Shown here: positions 1-13,149 of the stretch, in pieces | How the letters are laid out: each line of letters begins with the position of its first letter | Position numbering within the stretch: the stretch's first letter is position 1 | Assembly: GCA_024529925.1 (NCBI GenBank) | Contig: JAFEUB010001120.1 | Location: 665,501-729,500 of the forward strand | Length of the DNA stretch: 64,000 nucleotides | Reading direction: 5' to 3' | Source of the DNA: Ophthalmolycus amberensis | Taxonomy: Eukaryota; Chordata; Actinopteri; Perciformes; Zoarcidae | Program-made: the position numbers and the translations under genes | Notes under the pieces: generated by a model | Seen by the model: only the letters and a program-made list of their open reading frames with translations | Databases searched by the model: none | Told to the model about the DNA's origin: nothing

Positions 1-3000
1 TGAGGGAAAGCATCCCCGCCTGGTGGGACGGGGGCCATAAAGGTGGAGGATTATGAAGCTGTGCCGATGCAGATTGGATTCCTCTATTATCCAGAGTTTC
101 GTCAGGAGAGCGAACACTTTTCTTATCCTCCAAGGCTCTTTCTCCCTGTTATCTGCCATTGTGTCCAGAGGGAGCGTTTGTCTGATCCTTGTAGTTTGTG
201 TAATCCCCCTCGTATCTGCTGTGACACCATTTGGCCCGGAGAGAGACTCTGTTCTAGTCCACGGGGAAACCTACATTTTATTTTAAAGTATGTTTGTCTG
301 GGAGGATGTACCGGTACACGTGTTTGAACACACGACTATTATTAAATAGTTTATTTGATACCGCAGTGCTGTACAGTACCGGTCCAACACTCCTGGAGTC
401 AACGAGCGATACGTGTCTTTCTAGAAAGCTGCGAGCAGCACTTCCAGTTCCGAAAGGGCACTGCATAAAGTAAAAAAAAACTTTATCTCTTGCTGTATTC
501 ATGTATTTTCTTTTCTTTTTTTGTACCTGATTTATATATGCCCATGTCTCTGTGTGGGTTATGTTTTATTTGGACCCAAGATGGCAAAAGTATTGTGTCA
601 GGGTAGAAAATCCAATCTACCAGCTTTTAGATAACTCTTTATTGAAATAAATATTTTTAAAAACATGGTTCACGATTTAAAATTCTATATGTGATTTTCC
701 TAAATTGATGTGGATGTCAACACTGGCAGGTATCAATCAATCACCAATCCATGTTGATTCTAATTTAAATTATTAATCCTTTTAATTGTTTTAAATTGCA
801 AACTTACAACAAACGTTATTTTTTTAAATACATGTTTCTTCCGTGATCATAATCATCTGATGTTGACACAAACAACTTCTGCAAATCTATCTACAATAAT
901 CTGTATTAAAGTTATTACACTAAATCCTGCCTTTGTTTTTTCCCGTGTCGTGATAAACCGTGCTATGTAATGGCCCCTTGAATCTCTTATTTATAATTCA
1001 TATCGCTGTAGTGTGCATCGTCAACTTCATTGTCAAATTCATCTAAAACCAACTTCGTCCTTCAAAATCACACTTCAATCAATGGATCCAAATGCTATAT
1101 CTGCCTCCATCTCTGGGATAAAGTTAAGCTCAGCAGTGCTGGTGGGTGGTAAAGATCTCTGACCTCCTGCTTGTTCCAGTGAAGCCCGACTCTCCCCCAC
1201 AGGAAAGGGGAGGTTTGACCGAGTCTTGCCACCCGGGGCTCTCTGACACCGCAGCATGCCCGCAGTGATAATTAATGAGAATTACTGTTGCAGTGAGAGA
1301 GGCACTTTTGGCAGGGAAGGCGAGAGAGGGGGAGAATTGGATTGTGAGGAGATCATTGAGACATAATGACCGTGGTAAAAAAGACAGAGATGGACGCGGT
1401 GGGAGGAGAGATGAAAAGAGACTAATGTGATTACTTTGCTCCCAGCAGAAGACCTGCTCGCCTTGGCATTGCCGTGTCTTCTTTTGTCTGAGTGACAAAC
1501 GTACTGCAGTAAACTCCTAAATATCATGATTTATTTAACTTCTGCTCTCGGCTGTGCAAAAGAGGGATGAGTGGTGCTGAATCACAATGGGTGGGAGTTA
1601 TTGAGGCATTATGGTCTGACGGTAAAAAGTTTCTCCCTTTTTTAAAACAAAAACAAAACTGCAAAAAGCCTCTCTCGCCAGCGCTCAAATTCCATCGCAC
1701 AAAACGCTTGCTTAGCTCCTAGTACACTTGACTGCAGAAAGGAAATGCCTGCGGCTAGACTCACCGTGATGAAACGGATCCTTGGCAAAATGCCACGGAG
1801 CAAGTAAGTTCCAAACCAATGCAAATAATTAGTTCTGAGCTAATGATCCTCAAACAGCGGAGTAAAGTTTCCGTGGAACAGTGCTGGTCAGGTTCTCTCC
1901 ACCAACGCAGTTAATTATAATCAACTGTCAAAGAGGCTTTATACTCGTACTGTAGCAATGGTTCTGAGCAGAAATAATGCTCATGATTGCAGTCATTTTC
2001 CAGCTTTTTGCATTTAACTAACTAACAAATACAGTGTGCACTGCACTGCCAGCTTCTCCTTTAGTCAGACCTCATTACAAAGATTAAACATTACACACTA
2101 CTGCACTGACATTTGCACATTACTTCAGAGCCATTTGGCAACCATTTGGATTTAGGGAACATACAGTAGCCATTTTCAAGGGTGTAATTTTCACTGACAA
2201 ATATAATTATAATTTCATTTTTCACCCTCTACTTTTAGTTCTAGTTTACTCTTTTCTTTTTTCACATGCTACAATACTATGGAAAAGCCCAATGGCACAT
2301 TTCCTCATTATTCTTTTTTAGATTGATAAATGTATGTAAACACAGGAAATAGCATTCACTTGAATTACATTTTTGACTGAAGACCTATGAATGCATTGAG
2401 TCCTTTGCCCTCACTGAACCACCACTATGGGGCGAAGGCACATCCAAAGACGTGTACCAAAAACAAAACAACTTGCAGTTTTGTTTGCAGTACTTTCATT
2501 ACTTTGCACTAATTCAAAGGTCTTTGTGGCGATATGTGGAATGCCAGAATCGAGCAGCAAAAGCTCTTTTCAGTACCTTGAAGTGGAGATGAAATAATAT
2601 CAGTGAAATCACCTATGACGTGTTAAGTTGGAATAACAACCTGCAGTCATTTCTCATGGCACAGGATTGGACACCACTGGAATCAAAAGGCCCTTTGCTC
2701 GCTTGAGACTCTGAGTCTCTGGGTTAAGTGAAGGTTTTTCTTTTACAGAAGACAGTTGGACTCATCCCCAAAAGTAGGAACATTGACCTACCTCCAGTGG
2801 TTTGCGTCTGAGCTTGCTTTTTAGTTTTGCTGAATATATACAGAGCCAGCAGCTCGTCTCGCGCGTCCTTCCATCAAAGACTTTTTTTTTAGCAATGTGA
2901 TGGTCAAGTTCAAAACAGCTACTGGCAAATTCACACAGTGAAGAAGAAAAAAAAAAGAGCAGTCTTTTTGTGTTATAGTCGAGGCTAAAATGCAGCCTTC

Positions 3001-6000
3001 CAGAGGGTCAGTGGCATTTCAGCCGGGCGGATGCCATCTCTTTCATCATAGTTGTTACAAATGTTATGTGAGAGAGATGGTGAGTTTGAGGATTGAGGTT
3101 TGGAACACCAGACAGGTCAGAAAATCCTCTGCCAACGGCATTTTCCAAAAAAAGAATATCTTGTTTTTTATGCCTGAACAAATCAATGTCACTGTGTCCA
3201 GCATCTCTATAGTGTGTCCGAGTGTGTATTTGTACTACTGTACGAGCTTGTGGCCACGTCTGCTAAATGTACAGTCACCCAGCCGTATAGGCAATAACAA
3301 CAGACTGGTATTGGATTGCCTTGTTGTGCACAGCCGCAGCCATAAATTGCTCTTACTGCATCAACTTGTCTAAAAGAGACAGGACATGGGTCGCTGCGGC
3401 TATTGCAGTAATATTGATATTTTCCGTGTCCAATCACTGTGTGCTGAGCTAGTTTTTCTGACTGTGCAACTTCCCTTACCTTGGAATCCTCTTCGTACCC
3501 AATTTCAAGAAGCTGCCTCTCGGTAAACTCGGAACACATCTTTTCAGACAAATAAATGTAATTCATGCTGCAGTAGCTTTTGTATTTGCATGTGAGCCAC
3601 GCTGCCATACTGAATTAATGTGAATAAGCCTCAATACCTCCGTGGTTTGCTTAAAAATTCTTACAACACACCTTCACATGTCCAACCTGCCATCTACTCT
3701 ATCTTACTTTCTATCCATATGCATTTTAAACAGAAAAAGTTACATGTGATGCCATACAAACTCACCTGATGGACGCTAATGAATAGGACGGGTCATAATG
3801 TTGATGTCTGACCTCGGTAGCAAGGGGTGAAAACGCGATGCTAGCTACACTCGCACAGTAATTGCTTTTTGGTTTAATGAATTCCTCTCGCGGACAGTCC
3901 CTCACCTTGAGGGGTGTCCTTGCATGTGTTTAAGAAGTAAAGGAGAAAGTTTCCCCAGTCTGTGAGGAGAATAATCTCATTGTTTTTTTTCTTTGTCGAG
4001 AAAGTCTCTGAAGTTGACTGAATGGTGGAAATAAATCCTTTTCACCTTTTAACGCCTCACAGATCCTCTGAAAAGCAAAGCAAGAAGATTGACAACACCC
4101 AACATTGTGGCCATTAAAAACTGAGTTAAGATGAGGCGGAATACTCTGCTATTATAATACCCAGCATCGCTCACATATAGAATATATTAACAATGAAGTG
4201 ACACATTGTGTGATGGCTCATATTTTGTAAATGGGTGGATGGCATAGAGCTGCAGTCTTTTCTTTGTTTAGTATACCTCTCCTGCACAAGCATTCATTTA
4301 CTGTGACTGTATGTGTATTTAGGAAAATGTGTCTTTGTATGCACTGCATATCCTATCTTTTAGAATTGTTTTTAATCTGCAAACTAATAAAAAAAAAAAT
4401 ATATATATATATATACTTTTTTGAAATTGGCAAGTAAGCTGATACGTTTGACTTGGTAAAGCAATATACTTTGCTAAATTGGTACTTGGTTGTAATTGAA
4501 AAGAGACCTCAACTTTATATTTACTTCAAAGGTCAGAGTAGCTTAAGAAACAGCGCAGTGATTTATAGAAGCGGTGGGGTATTTGAACCCTCCCAGCTTC
4601 ACTGTAACAATAACTGGTTAGTGGTAGTGCTTTTAGATATATGCGCATGCTTCAAACTAAGAACAATGGGCCGATGAAATGCAGCTGTGCGTTTGATTAA
4701 CACCCCTGATCCTCCCTCTTTTCATTATGGCAGTTTACAACCTCATGTCCTCTGGGAGCGGAGGAAGGGAAGTCTAACAAACTCTGACAGTCATTGTGTC
4801 CACTTTCAATTAGATTATTCAACTACTGTATTAATTCAGGAGCAGATCACTTAATATACTTCAGGCTGTGTTGTGGAAAGCCAGACCAGCATAATCAGGT
4901 TATAAGTGCCCTCAGATATTGGAAATGTCAAAGAAACAATCCTGGCCGAGTATCGTGTAGGTAGTTGAGTCGGGAGGTGGGGCCTGGGGTTGTTCTGTGA
5001 ATCTAAATAAGCTATAGACATCATGTCCACTTAAGATCATACTTTGACCGAAAACATTGACTGAACGTCTTCCATAAGCTACATTGGAATACAGTGTTTC
5101 ATGGACTCTGTGCGCCTGAAACTCATACTGGCCTCTAAACAAACTTTGTCAAGGGCAGATGCCTACCCAAGTCTCCAAAGGTGGCACTTGAATCTAAAAG
5201 AACTTGGACTTTTCAACTTGTTGCCGTTTTTCTTTTACACAGAAGCTGCTGGTTAACTGGTAATTCAAATAAAAGTAGCAGCCTTTTTGCTCTTATTAAT
5301 TTGGCAAAAAAAAGAAGTGACGGATCTCATGTATGGTGACCCTACTCCCTTAACCATGGGCCTGAGGTCCCCACATGTTAGACCTCAACAGCCAACATTC
5401 AATTTGTGCATGGCAACATAGGGAATATTAAAATGCATTTGTTGTTTGCCTGCTAAAAAGAATCACAAAAATACCTTTAAGGCCCAGTCACGCCAGAAAG
5501 TCTTTGGTATAAAACGAAGAGTGAGCTGTGAGTCAGCTATACAGTTGCAGGTATTGACTTTGCTCCCAGCTGGTTGCTCTTCACCTCACACTGCCTTCAC
5601 AGCTCTCCCAGCAAAAACTCCAAAACCAGCAGTTCTGCAGCTGACTCCTGCCACAGTGGAGCTGTCGATTTTAGAATTTCCTTTGACCCGACATGCCTGG
5701 ACCCACATGAAGTGATTTCACTCGATAGTTGGAAGTCCTTGACGATACCGATCCTTAACTCCTCGTTATCTTTTGATTGACCTTTTGGGCTCCTCGATCT
5801 TGTTCCGCTCCTTCTTGCTAATATCCACCCGAATCCTCCTAGATCAGCGCTTGTGTCCGGGGACTTGGATGGGGCTTCATTGGAAATGCAGCTACTGCTT
5901 CCATCACCTTGGTTGATCAAGGCCGATATAATCAGGCAGCGCTTGCGATGGAGAAACTTTCTCAGTTTGAGCCTTTTGTAGATAAAAAAAAAAAAAACTT

Positions 6001-6057
6001 TGAAAGGAAAATCTTAGTGGGTTTGGGGGAATTAGTTCTTGCTGGTGTGTATTTCTA
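1..6057. other. No recognisable gene; mainly single-copy AT-rich DNA
   Basis: I see no exon set, RNA gene or element I can name. Frames reach at most about 133 codons and none resembles a known protein. Composition is AT-rich from about 470 to 1000 and again at 3,600-4,450. A run of A followed by AT dinucleotides lies near 4,391-4,416, listed separately. A short frame at 53-286 has a hydrophobic stretch; it is discussed in the findings but not called as a gene. Confidence 0.6.
4391..4416. repeat. Poly-A plus (AT)n microsatellite
   Basis: A run of A residues passes directly into about eight AT dinucleotides. It is an ordinary simple repeat with no flanking element ends that I can see. Confidence 0.9.
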
Positions 6058-6260
6058 CACTGTAAATTCTAATTAGTTAACCTTACTTAAAAAAAGCATG
6101 CAAACTGATTGCCTTAAAAAAAGAATAAAAAGTAAAACGACTTTTAAAGTAGAGTTGACTAGGTATCGTATGTTGTACTAACGGTGCTTTTTAGTGGAGT
6201 AAACGTACACTTAACTTTAAGTAACAAAAACTTTCCTTAAGATGTACTCTTGACTTAGTG
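6058..6260. repeat. Decayed CACTGTAAA-type MITE (possible)
   Basis: The stretch begins CACTGTAAATTCTAATTAG and continues with phrases built from AGTTAACCTTACTT, AACTGATTGCCTTA and TAGAGTTGACTAGG. Fish genomes carry abundant short repeats with CACTGTAAAAA ends and interiors dominated by AGTTGACTTAACTT and GATTGCCTT words, and this matches in order. The far end is not defined and no target duplication is visible. The assignment is from memory. Confidence 0.45.
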
Positions 6261-8094
6261 TATTTCACTGAAATAGGAACTACGAGTAGGCTATACTGTG
6301 TGTATTCCAAACAACACATTTATTTTAGTTGGGTTAACTAATGTGACATTTCCTGCAACTTAGAATTTCTCGTTTGCCCATAAAGTTTTCACTACACACA
6401 CCTCAGTTTAGTTGTATGAACTTTAGTGGGCCTAAAACCGTTTTGACCAGTTGACAGATGTCCAGTCAAGAACATGAAAGTATGGACGTCTTCCTCATAT
6501 TCCATTTCCTTTGTTGTCCTCGTTAGCTTGTACTTGCTAGTGTATGCGAGGGAGAGATGTGTTCTACCTGAGCACGCACATGAACTGTTGGCTACTGCAC
6601 ATGCTCAGACCCTTTGCCTTGTTTGCTACTTGATTGTTATAAGTTAGCGTCACTCAAAAACAATAAGGGAATGGTTTTCTTCACCCTGCAATTTACTGTG
6701 ACTTCGTTAAAAACTACAAAGAAGTCGTATTTTTGATAACCGAGTAAAGTTAGCTAATTTATGTAAGTCTGGACGGCTATTACAATTGACATTGTGTTTG
6801 TATTTATGGGAGAGTTGGGGTATTAGCACAAGACATTTTGAATACTTAAGATTAGTCTTCTTAATATTTGATTGAGTAAGACAAGAAGGCAAAGGGAACA
6901 TGAAAGCAAGAAGAGGAATCAGACATTTAAAAAAGTATGAAGAAAGCTAACACAGCAAAGGAAAGATATTAGAGATGTGAATGGAGAGGAAGGCAAGTAG
7001 AGGGGACTAGAGTTGAAGGAAAGTGGGGAAATGAGAAAATGTTTACAAGTGTCTCCCTGTAGGAATTCAGTGCTTTGCTCAAGCGTTGGTGTAATCAAGA
7101 CGTTGTCTTCATTCTTTCTTCTTTGGTCCATACTATTTTTTCAATGGTTCCATCACTCATGGATGTCCACATTATTAATGTTGCTGTTCTCCGCTCACTC
7201 ATATTTTGACTGAATGTGAAATTCCTTTAATGCAGTGAAGTCACATGCAGTGTATTGTAAGGGCTACAAATGTTCCAACATTGGCTGAAGGGCTTTTTAT
7301 TTGCCGTTTTTTAATTATCTGTACCTCACCCTTCCTCTTATCTTTATATTTGTGGCTGCTGCAAATATTCATCTAAATGCCTTTTTATACAGTATGCGAA
7401 GCCCAAGGTCGTTCTTAAAACTTGGCAGAGAGACAGCTGTGACCTGATTTATAGTTTCCAAACCGGTAAAATCCCTAGCTAACCCTGTTCCAGCGGGGTT
7501 ATGTCTCTGTGGACTAAAATAATTTAATTTTGCACCGTGTCGGTGCAAGTGCGACGTGAAATGCTAAGGTTTAAAAAGCTTGGCGAAAGCAGTTTCTGTA
7601 TGTCAGTGATCTGGACCGCTGGGAGAGCTCAAAGACTGAGTAATGATGCCTGGATTATTAACCCTATGAGACCTTCATTCCCGTGTTTTCATGTAGTAAA
7701 TACTATTACAAAACAGAGCTCACCTCACCTCTCAGATGGCAAATACTAATCGACCCCAATTTCTTAGACGTGCTGATTTCTGACAGCTCAATGCCTGTGG
7801 GAATAACATATTCATTCACATTATTGGCCAGGCTTGTGAAATAGATTTAAAATGTCAATGGGAATATCCTGGTTAAAGAAAATCATCAAATGATTTCCAT
7901 CACACAAGTAATTTAGTAACGCAATACTTTCAATGTCAATGCCGGACACAACAGCTGACTCGATGTGTTGATTTGTTGTTGCGCTGAACAAACTGAGTGC
8001 TACAGAGAGAAAATTCATCAAAAGGAAATCCAGGAAAAAGCTGTCATAGGGCTTAACACACTTACCTGACTGTCAACAATATTTAGGATTATGT
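6261..8094. other. No recognisable gene; includes a purine-rich tract
   Basis: No gene or element is recognised. Roughly 6,895-7,030 is strongly purine-rich on the plus strand. Because of that, its minus strand reads as a leucine, serine and phenylalanine-rich frame, which is a composition effect and not a membrane protein. Confidence 0.55.
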
Positions 8095-8830
8095 AGCGCT
8101 ATAACACCACAATGAGAGGATCGTGCGACCCACGGGCTCGGTTTTTAAAGCAAGTATGAAACTAGATGACCTAAGCCATCTATTGGTACCAACTATGTCG
8201 CGCTAGGGGCCCTTAATAACACTCCAAAGTCAGGCAACATTTTGACGAGGAAAAACTGTCATGGTCCTTTCAAAGGGAACCCTTGACCTTTCACGTCAAG
8301 ATATTTGCGTGATAATGAGTTCTATGAGTAGCCACGACTGCCCCCTTTGCAGACATGCCCACTTAGGCTATTTGGCAAAAACCATGCAGCTTTTGGCATG
8401 CAGTATGAATGTGTTTTCATCTATTATAAAATAGTACTATTTTAATATGTCTGTATACTGGGGTTCCTAAACTGTCTTGGAATTGCATATGTTGGGTCTA
8501 AGTGGAAATCTGAGACTCTGCTGGATTCAATGAGCCCATCTGTATTCACTTGTGATAATGTCCCCATAGTAGCCATTTCATTATACTGAGACCATTTTAT
8601 TAGAACTTGACGTCAAAGTAATTACCTCTTACCTCCAGGATAATCCCAGTCTCATGAAACTTTACAACCACAGAGGCATTCAGAGGACCTATGGCTTCTT
8701 AGGTATATTGGCACTATGGCGGTTTCTCCCCCTAGAGAGCCACTGCCCCACCCTACCGAAGACGAAAAAGGGTCTGTGTGTCTCTTGGGGTTAGACAAGT
8801 GAAAATGCAGATCCCCTGGATTACCACCTT
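8095..8830. repeat. Widespread teleost interspersed repeat, unclassified, diverged copy
   Basis: The text around 8,157-8,400 reads GAAACTAGATGACCTAAG, TTGGTACCAACTATGTC, AGGAAAAACTGTCATGGTC, CCCTTGACCTTTCACGTCAAG, GAGTTCTATGAGTAGCC and CAGACATGCCCACTT in that order. I recognise this series from a repeat that is very common in spiny-rayed fish genomes. The part from about 8,520 to 8,720 (CAGTCTCATGAAACTTTACA, then GAGGACCTATGG) also fits it. Boundaries are approximate. No target duplication or protein frame was found. The class is unknown to me. Confidence 0.65.
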
Positions 8831-9808
8831 AATGAATTGGGTTTTAAGTGTAATAGCCCATCTGTTTCATTTTGTCTCAGCCTGGATAGTGACTGTCCTG
8901 GGGTTTTTAAAGATGCATTAAAATGTAAAAGGGACCGTAAATGCCCAGTCAGCTCTCATTGTAGCTGAAGTGTTATGTGCTGTGCCCCACAATGGTCTCT
9001 TGGCTTTAAGCAATGCACAAGTTATAACCATTCAGTGTTGAAGCCAAATCATCTTTTTTTACAATCAGGGCGTTCACAGTTTAGTTGTTGGTTAAGAACT
9101 TACTCCACAAGTAATTTAATGAGATCTAGGGGGGCATCCACATTGCTAATACGGATCCAGGGTTGTGTTTTTACAAGATTATTTAAACACATTATGACAT
9201 AATTGACCCTCGCCCAATACTCATTTTAACTGATTAAAGCTTAAAAGCATCATAATGTAACTCAACGCAATATACTGTGCTGTCCACCGGCTGCTCACAG
9301 CTGACAACGCTCCTGACGTCTGGCCTTTTATTCCTGGTTGATAGCCGGAGGACCGTCTCTGTGAAATAATGTAAAAGGTGATGTGTTGTTTATGGGACCT
9401 AGGCGGACTGTCCTTGACCAACATGTTCTGGGCTTGGAGCAGCCACTTGACCTTCATGCTAAAAGTTGCTAGCTAGTTTCTTTTCAGCCCTCTTAGCACA
9501 GCCGTTTAGCGGCCTGCATGTTTTATTAAAAATATAGATGTTTGGTGCAAGTGTATCGGTGACTTATCGCAAGATGAAGGGAGACAGTAAATTGCCATTT
9601 TGATATTTTATCTGACCCCGAGACAGGAAGTGTTCATAGGTCAAATTGTCGTGACCTCACTGGTCCTGAGGGGCACGAAGAGGCCGAGCTTGACATAGAC
9701 GTGGCATATTATATGAGGGACACACAACTACAGAGTTCAGTTTTTTTTTTTCAAACAAAGCAGCCAAGGAGAACACAAGAGAACCTGACATCCAGCAGCA
9801 GCCCCCCC
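8831..9808. other. No recognisable gene
   Basis: Single-copy-looking sequence. Only short chance frames occur, and no repeat that I can name. Confidence 0.5.
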
Positions 9809-9844
9809 CACACACACACACACACACGCACACACACACACACA
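9809..9844. repeat. (CA)n microsatellite
   Basis: About 17 CA units with one CG interruption, preceded by a short C run. On the minus strand it reads as alternating Cys-Val codons, so frames crossing it are artefacts. Confidence 0.95.
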
Positions 9845-10111
9845 GAGATGCATGCACTCACCTTGAAAGGCAGTGTTGGCTCTTATCCGAAGCTGTGATC
9901 AGCTGATGTACAGCACCTGGATACTGTGGCCCCACGCAGCCAACCTGATCTATGAGGCAATTATGGTAAAAACGTCTGTCTCAGCATTCCTGGGGTTGAA
10001 AGGACTGACCGGGATATTAAACAGATTACATTATACACAAAGTGAAATGTGATGGCAGCAGACCAAGAGAGAGCCCCTTTGTGTTGGCCATTAGGAGTTC
10101 CCTTATAGATG

Positions 10112-10130
10112 CCCCCCCCCCCCCCCCCCC
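10112..10130. repeat. C19 homopolymer
   Basis: Nineteen consecutive C residues. This is the longest of six G/C homopolymers of 12 or more in the window. Confidence 0.95.
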
Positions 10131-10766
10131 GTCCAGATATTTTAACCTCTACGCACAAACAGAGTCACAAGAGTTGCGCTTGGTGGCACGCCAAGCCCCG
10201 TGAGTGTGTGTGTGTGAGGTTAGCCTCATACACTTTGATAGATTGCAGAGTGCTGGCAGTCTTTTCAGTGTGAAGGAAGCTTGGCAGAGAAGGCAACTTA
10301 TCCCAACTCAACAATCACTTGATTTAGCGTTACACAGAACCCAATAAACTCAAAGCCATGCAGATAAAGCAAATCATGCAAAACCAGACCCGTCTAGACC
10401 AAATCAAGAAAACAACACCAAAAACAACGAACTAATTCTGTCAACAGTAGTTTCAGCATTAAGCAGCGATGAGCTCCAACATACTAAATGCAACTGATTC
10501 ATTCTATAATAAAAGCAGTTGACAATGGACATGTATAATTCACAGAATCACCTTGGAAGTATTAAAGACTGACTGTTACAACACACTTACCACGAAACCA
10601 AATACTAATTCAGCTTCATGCAGTGCACTCTACACTAATTAATAGACTGTTGAGAACCAGTTATGAACCAAACAGTCATACAATCCTAGATTCAGGCAAA
10701 CAAACTGTACATTAATCACTCTTTAGATCTGTTCAAAGGTTTTTGCAGTATAAAAGAGACATAAGC
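10131..10766. other. No recognisable gene
   Basis: AT-rich sequence with a short GT run near 10,205. Nothing else recognisable. Confidence 0.5.
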
Positions 10767-10840
10767 TAGGGCTGGACAATATGTTTTTGATGTGGATCAA
10801 TGTCAATAATTATCATATATATTTAATAATAACACGGCTC
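10767..10840 (+). repeat. Fragment of a TAGGGCTGG-ended repeat
   Basis: It starts TAGGGCTGGACAATATG and continues with AT-rich sequence containing GATGTGG, TCAATAATTATCA and ATATATTTAATAAT. Teleost genomes have many copies of short repeats beginning TAGGGCTGGGCAATAT. The opposite end, which should read CCCAGCCCTA, is not found downstream, so this appears to be a one-ended fragment. Confidence 0.5.
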
Positions 10841-13141
10841 AATTTAAACGTCTATTCACTCAGGTAATCACAAATGCATTATAGATATACATACCCATGT
10901 GATCATGTTAGAATGCTGCCTCCAGGATGTCGCTGTGCTCTACCTGTATATTCAAACAGTTTCTCTGCTATCTGCCCTCTCAGTTCATCGGTCATTGGCA
11001 TGCCTCTGTACAGCACCATTATTGTTTTTGACTTTTTGTTAATGCATTTATTGACAATTTCATCTATCGTTCACCTAACTTGAGTTTCTCCTTTAATCAG
11101 TTATTGAGATAAATAAATGCCAATACTGAAAATGATGTAATTGCTTGTTGAACAGCAGCTTGACAGGCTTTCATACAAATAACTACAAGAATAACAATAG
11201 TAGCAGCGTCAACAATAATAATACAAGTGTAGTTTTCATTAAATAATTTGGTCTCCGGGCCCTTTAGCCAGCGAGAGCAGTGGAGGCAGCTTGAGCCACT
11301 ATAACTGCTGTACTGACTGTATTTCAAAGACCAAACTGAAGTGAGGAGCCAGATAACTCATATTACAGGTCTGCAGCTCATCAATGTCCAACCAAGCATG
11401 AAACAGCCATCATCTGTAATTACTGGTCTTTAAAAGCTTTCCATTTTTTCTGTTAAGCACTTTGTGGAAGAAAATCCATGAAAGAAAATCAAAAACTATT
11501 CTCTAGCAAGACACCCGATGATTCAGTCTCTGCTTTCAAAAACAGCATCTATTGAATATTTAAATATAGTGTTTGATGATCATTGCCCAAATGATACTGG
11601 CTTTCAGAGGATGTTCTCAATATTTGAGTTTAAAAAAATTAAACTATCTGTTGTTTTTGACCATAAATATATCCATATTAAGCTTTTACTGTAACAGATT
11701 ACATCAATACTGATGTTTGGTCCAGACCCAATTATTATAAATACTTAAATATTAGAAAGGTAGATCTAACCAACCAAAGAGACTTGATAATACTAGATAC
11801 TATAATTTTGATTTCAGATATAACCTACTTTTAAGTATCATATCATGTTTGAGGCGAATTTACCTCCGGTCTCTACCAATGGTACAACAAGAATTACTTT
11901 TGGTGTTGTGATCAGGTTCAAGATGTTAGCATCACTTTCACGCCATGACTAATCCACAGGGGGATCTCTTTGTAAATCTGTTGTCTCATCTCGAGGCTAC
12001 ACTTGAGACTAAGCCCCTGAAGCCATTTCTCCATTTCTTCCATCCGTCTGACTTTTACTTATTAGCCCTTAGCATTGTCTCAGTCACACATAAAGAAAGT
12101 GACCAATGAGGACATATGACTCAGTATGTTCAGCTGACGGACACAGAGGGGAAATTTATAATGCAACACATTTGAAGTGTCCTTCACAGCCTTCCTTTAC
12201 ATCAGTCCTTCATCTCTGCAGCCATACTTAGTCATTTGTTTAAAGTACATCCATGCTCATCGCATTTTTTTTCCAGGCTTAATTGCGTTGAATGTCATTG
12301 TGGCTCTGCTTGCAACTCATAGGTGGTTCTGCCCACGAAGAACTGCCTCGGGCCATTACCTCACGCTCATAGCTGTTAAAAGCGCTCAAAGAATGATACA
12401 TGTCCCAACACTGGAGATTGATGCCGAGGTGTCGCAAATTACAACGTCTTCAAGATGAATTAATCACAGCCACTGGTGACTCGCAACCATGGAGGCTTGC
12501 TGTAAAGTGAACACCACGCCATCGTGACCTGGCAAGTGACCAATTCCATCTCCATTCATTTCATATGAAGAAGTGAGCACTTCACTTCACCGTGCGAGAA
12601 ATAATTTCACTTGATGCAGATGTTCACCTTGTCAGCCATGCAAGAACCAATTCCATTTGTCCAAAGAAGTGGGTTTTCACCCACTCTCTCATGTTTAGGT
12701 CGTAACATGAGTCTGTTGAAGACGCATTTGTTACAGCAGCGTCAGGGTTCTGTGAGACCAAGAAGCTGCAAGGTCAAAAACTGAAGAGATTACTCACAGC
12801 TGCAACTATTTGTTTTTGTGCCAGGTGATGCAAAAACTGCTCCACAACAATCTGATAAACCCAAAGCCTGACAGTTTATTTTCTGATGAAGTTAAAACAA
12901 GTCGATTTTGTTTGTATAGTCTAAAATCACAAATTTGCCTGAAAGGGCTTCACGATCTATTCCTAGACCTTCAGTTCGGATAAAGAAAAACTACTCGAGC
13001 ACCTAAAATTCATTTTGATTTCAAAGTGCACCAGATTAATGCATGTATCTTTTAAAATGTACCATGCTAAAGTTAAGGGACGTATTTTCCTCTTTCAATA
13101 TATATCGCAGAAAAAAGAGGCAACATTGAAGTGCTCTGTTG
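10841..13141. other. No recognisable gene
   Basis: Mostly AT-rich. No coding frame above about 93 codons and nothing resembling a known protein. No named repeat. Confidence 0.5.
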
Positions 13142-13149
13142 GTTTAAAT
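13142..13149. repeat. Target site duplication, left copy (GTTTAAAT)
   Basis: Eight bases GTTTAAAT immediately left of the element, identical to 14,082-14,089 on the right. Confidence 0.93.

Noticed and set aside
1130..1498. 122-codon minus frame as a gene
   Set aside because: Low-complexity Ser/Pro/Leu content from purine-rich plus strand, with no domain and an overlapping frame of similar length.
4530..4630. tRNA gene because of TTTGAACCCTCCCAGC
   Set aside because: No cloverleaf, no A box at the proper distance, and no acceptor stem pairing.
5446..5990. Decayed transposase or host exon (frame with IGNAATASITLVDQGRYNQ near 5,877)
   Set aside because: The reading is only about 60 residues long, has no catalytic motif and no recognisable family; overlapping frames on both strands are equally open.
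9657..9857. Cys-Val repeat protein
   Set aside because: Translation of a CA/GT microsatellite.
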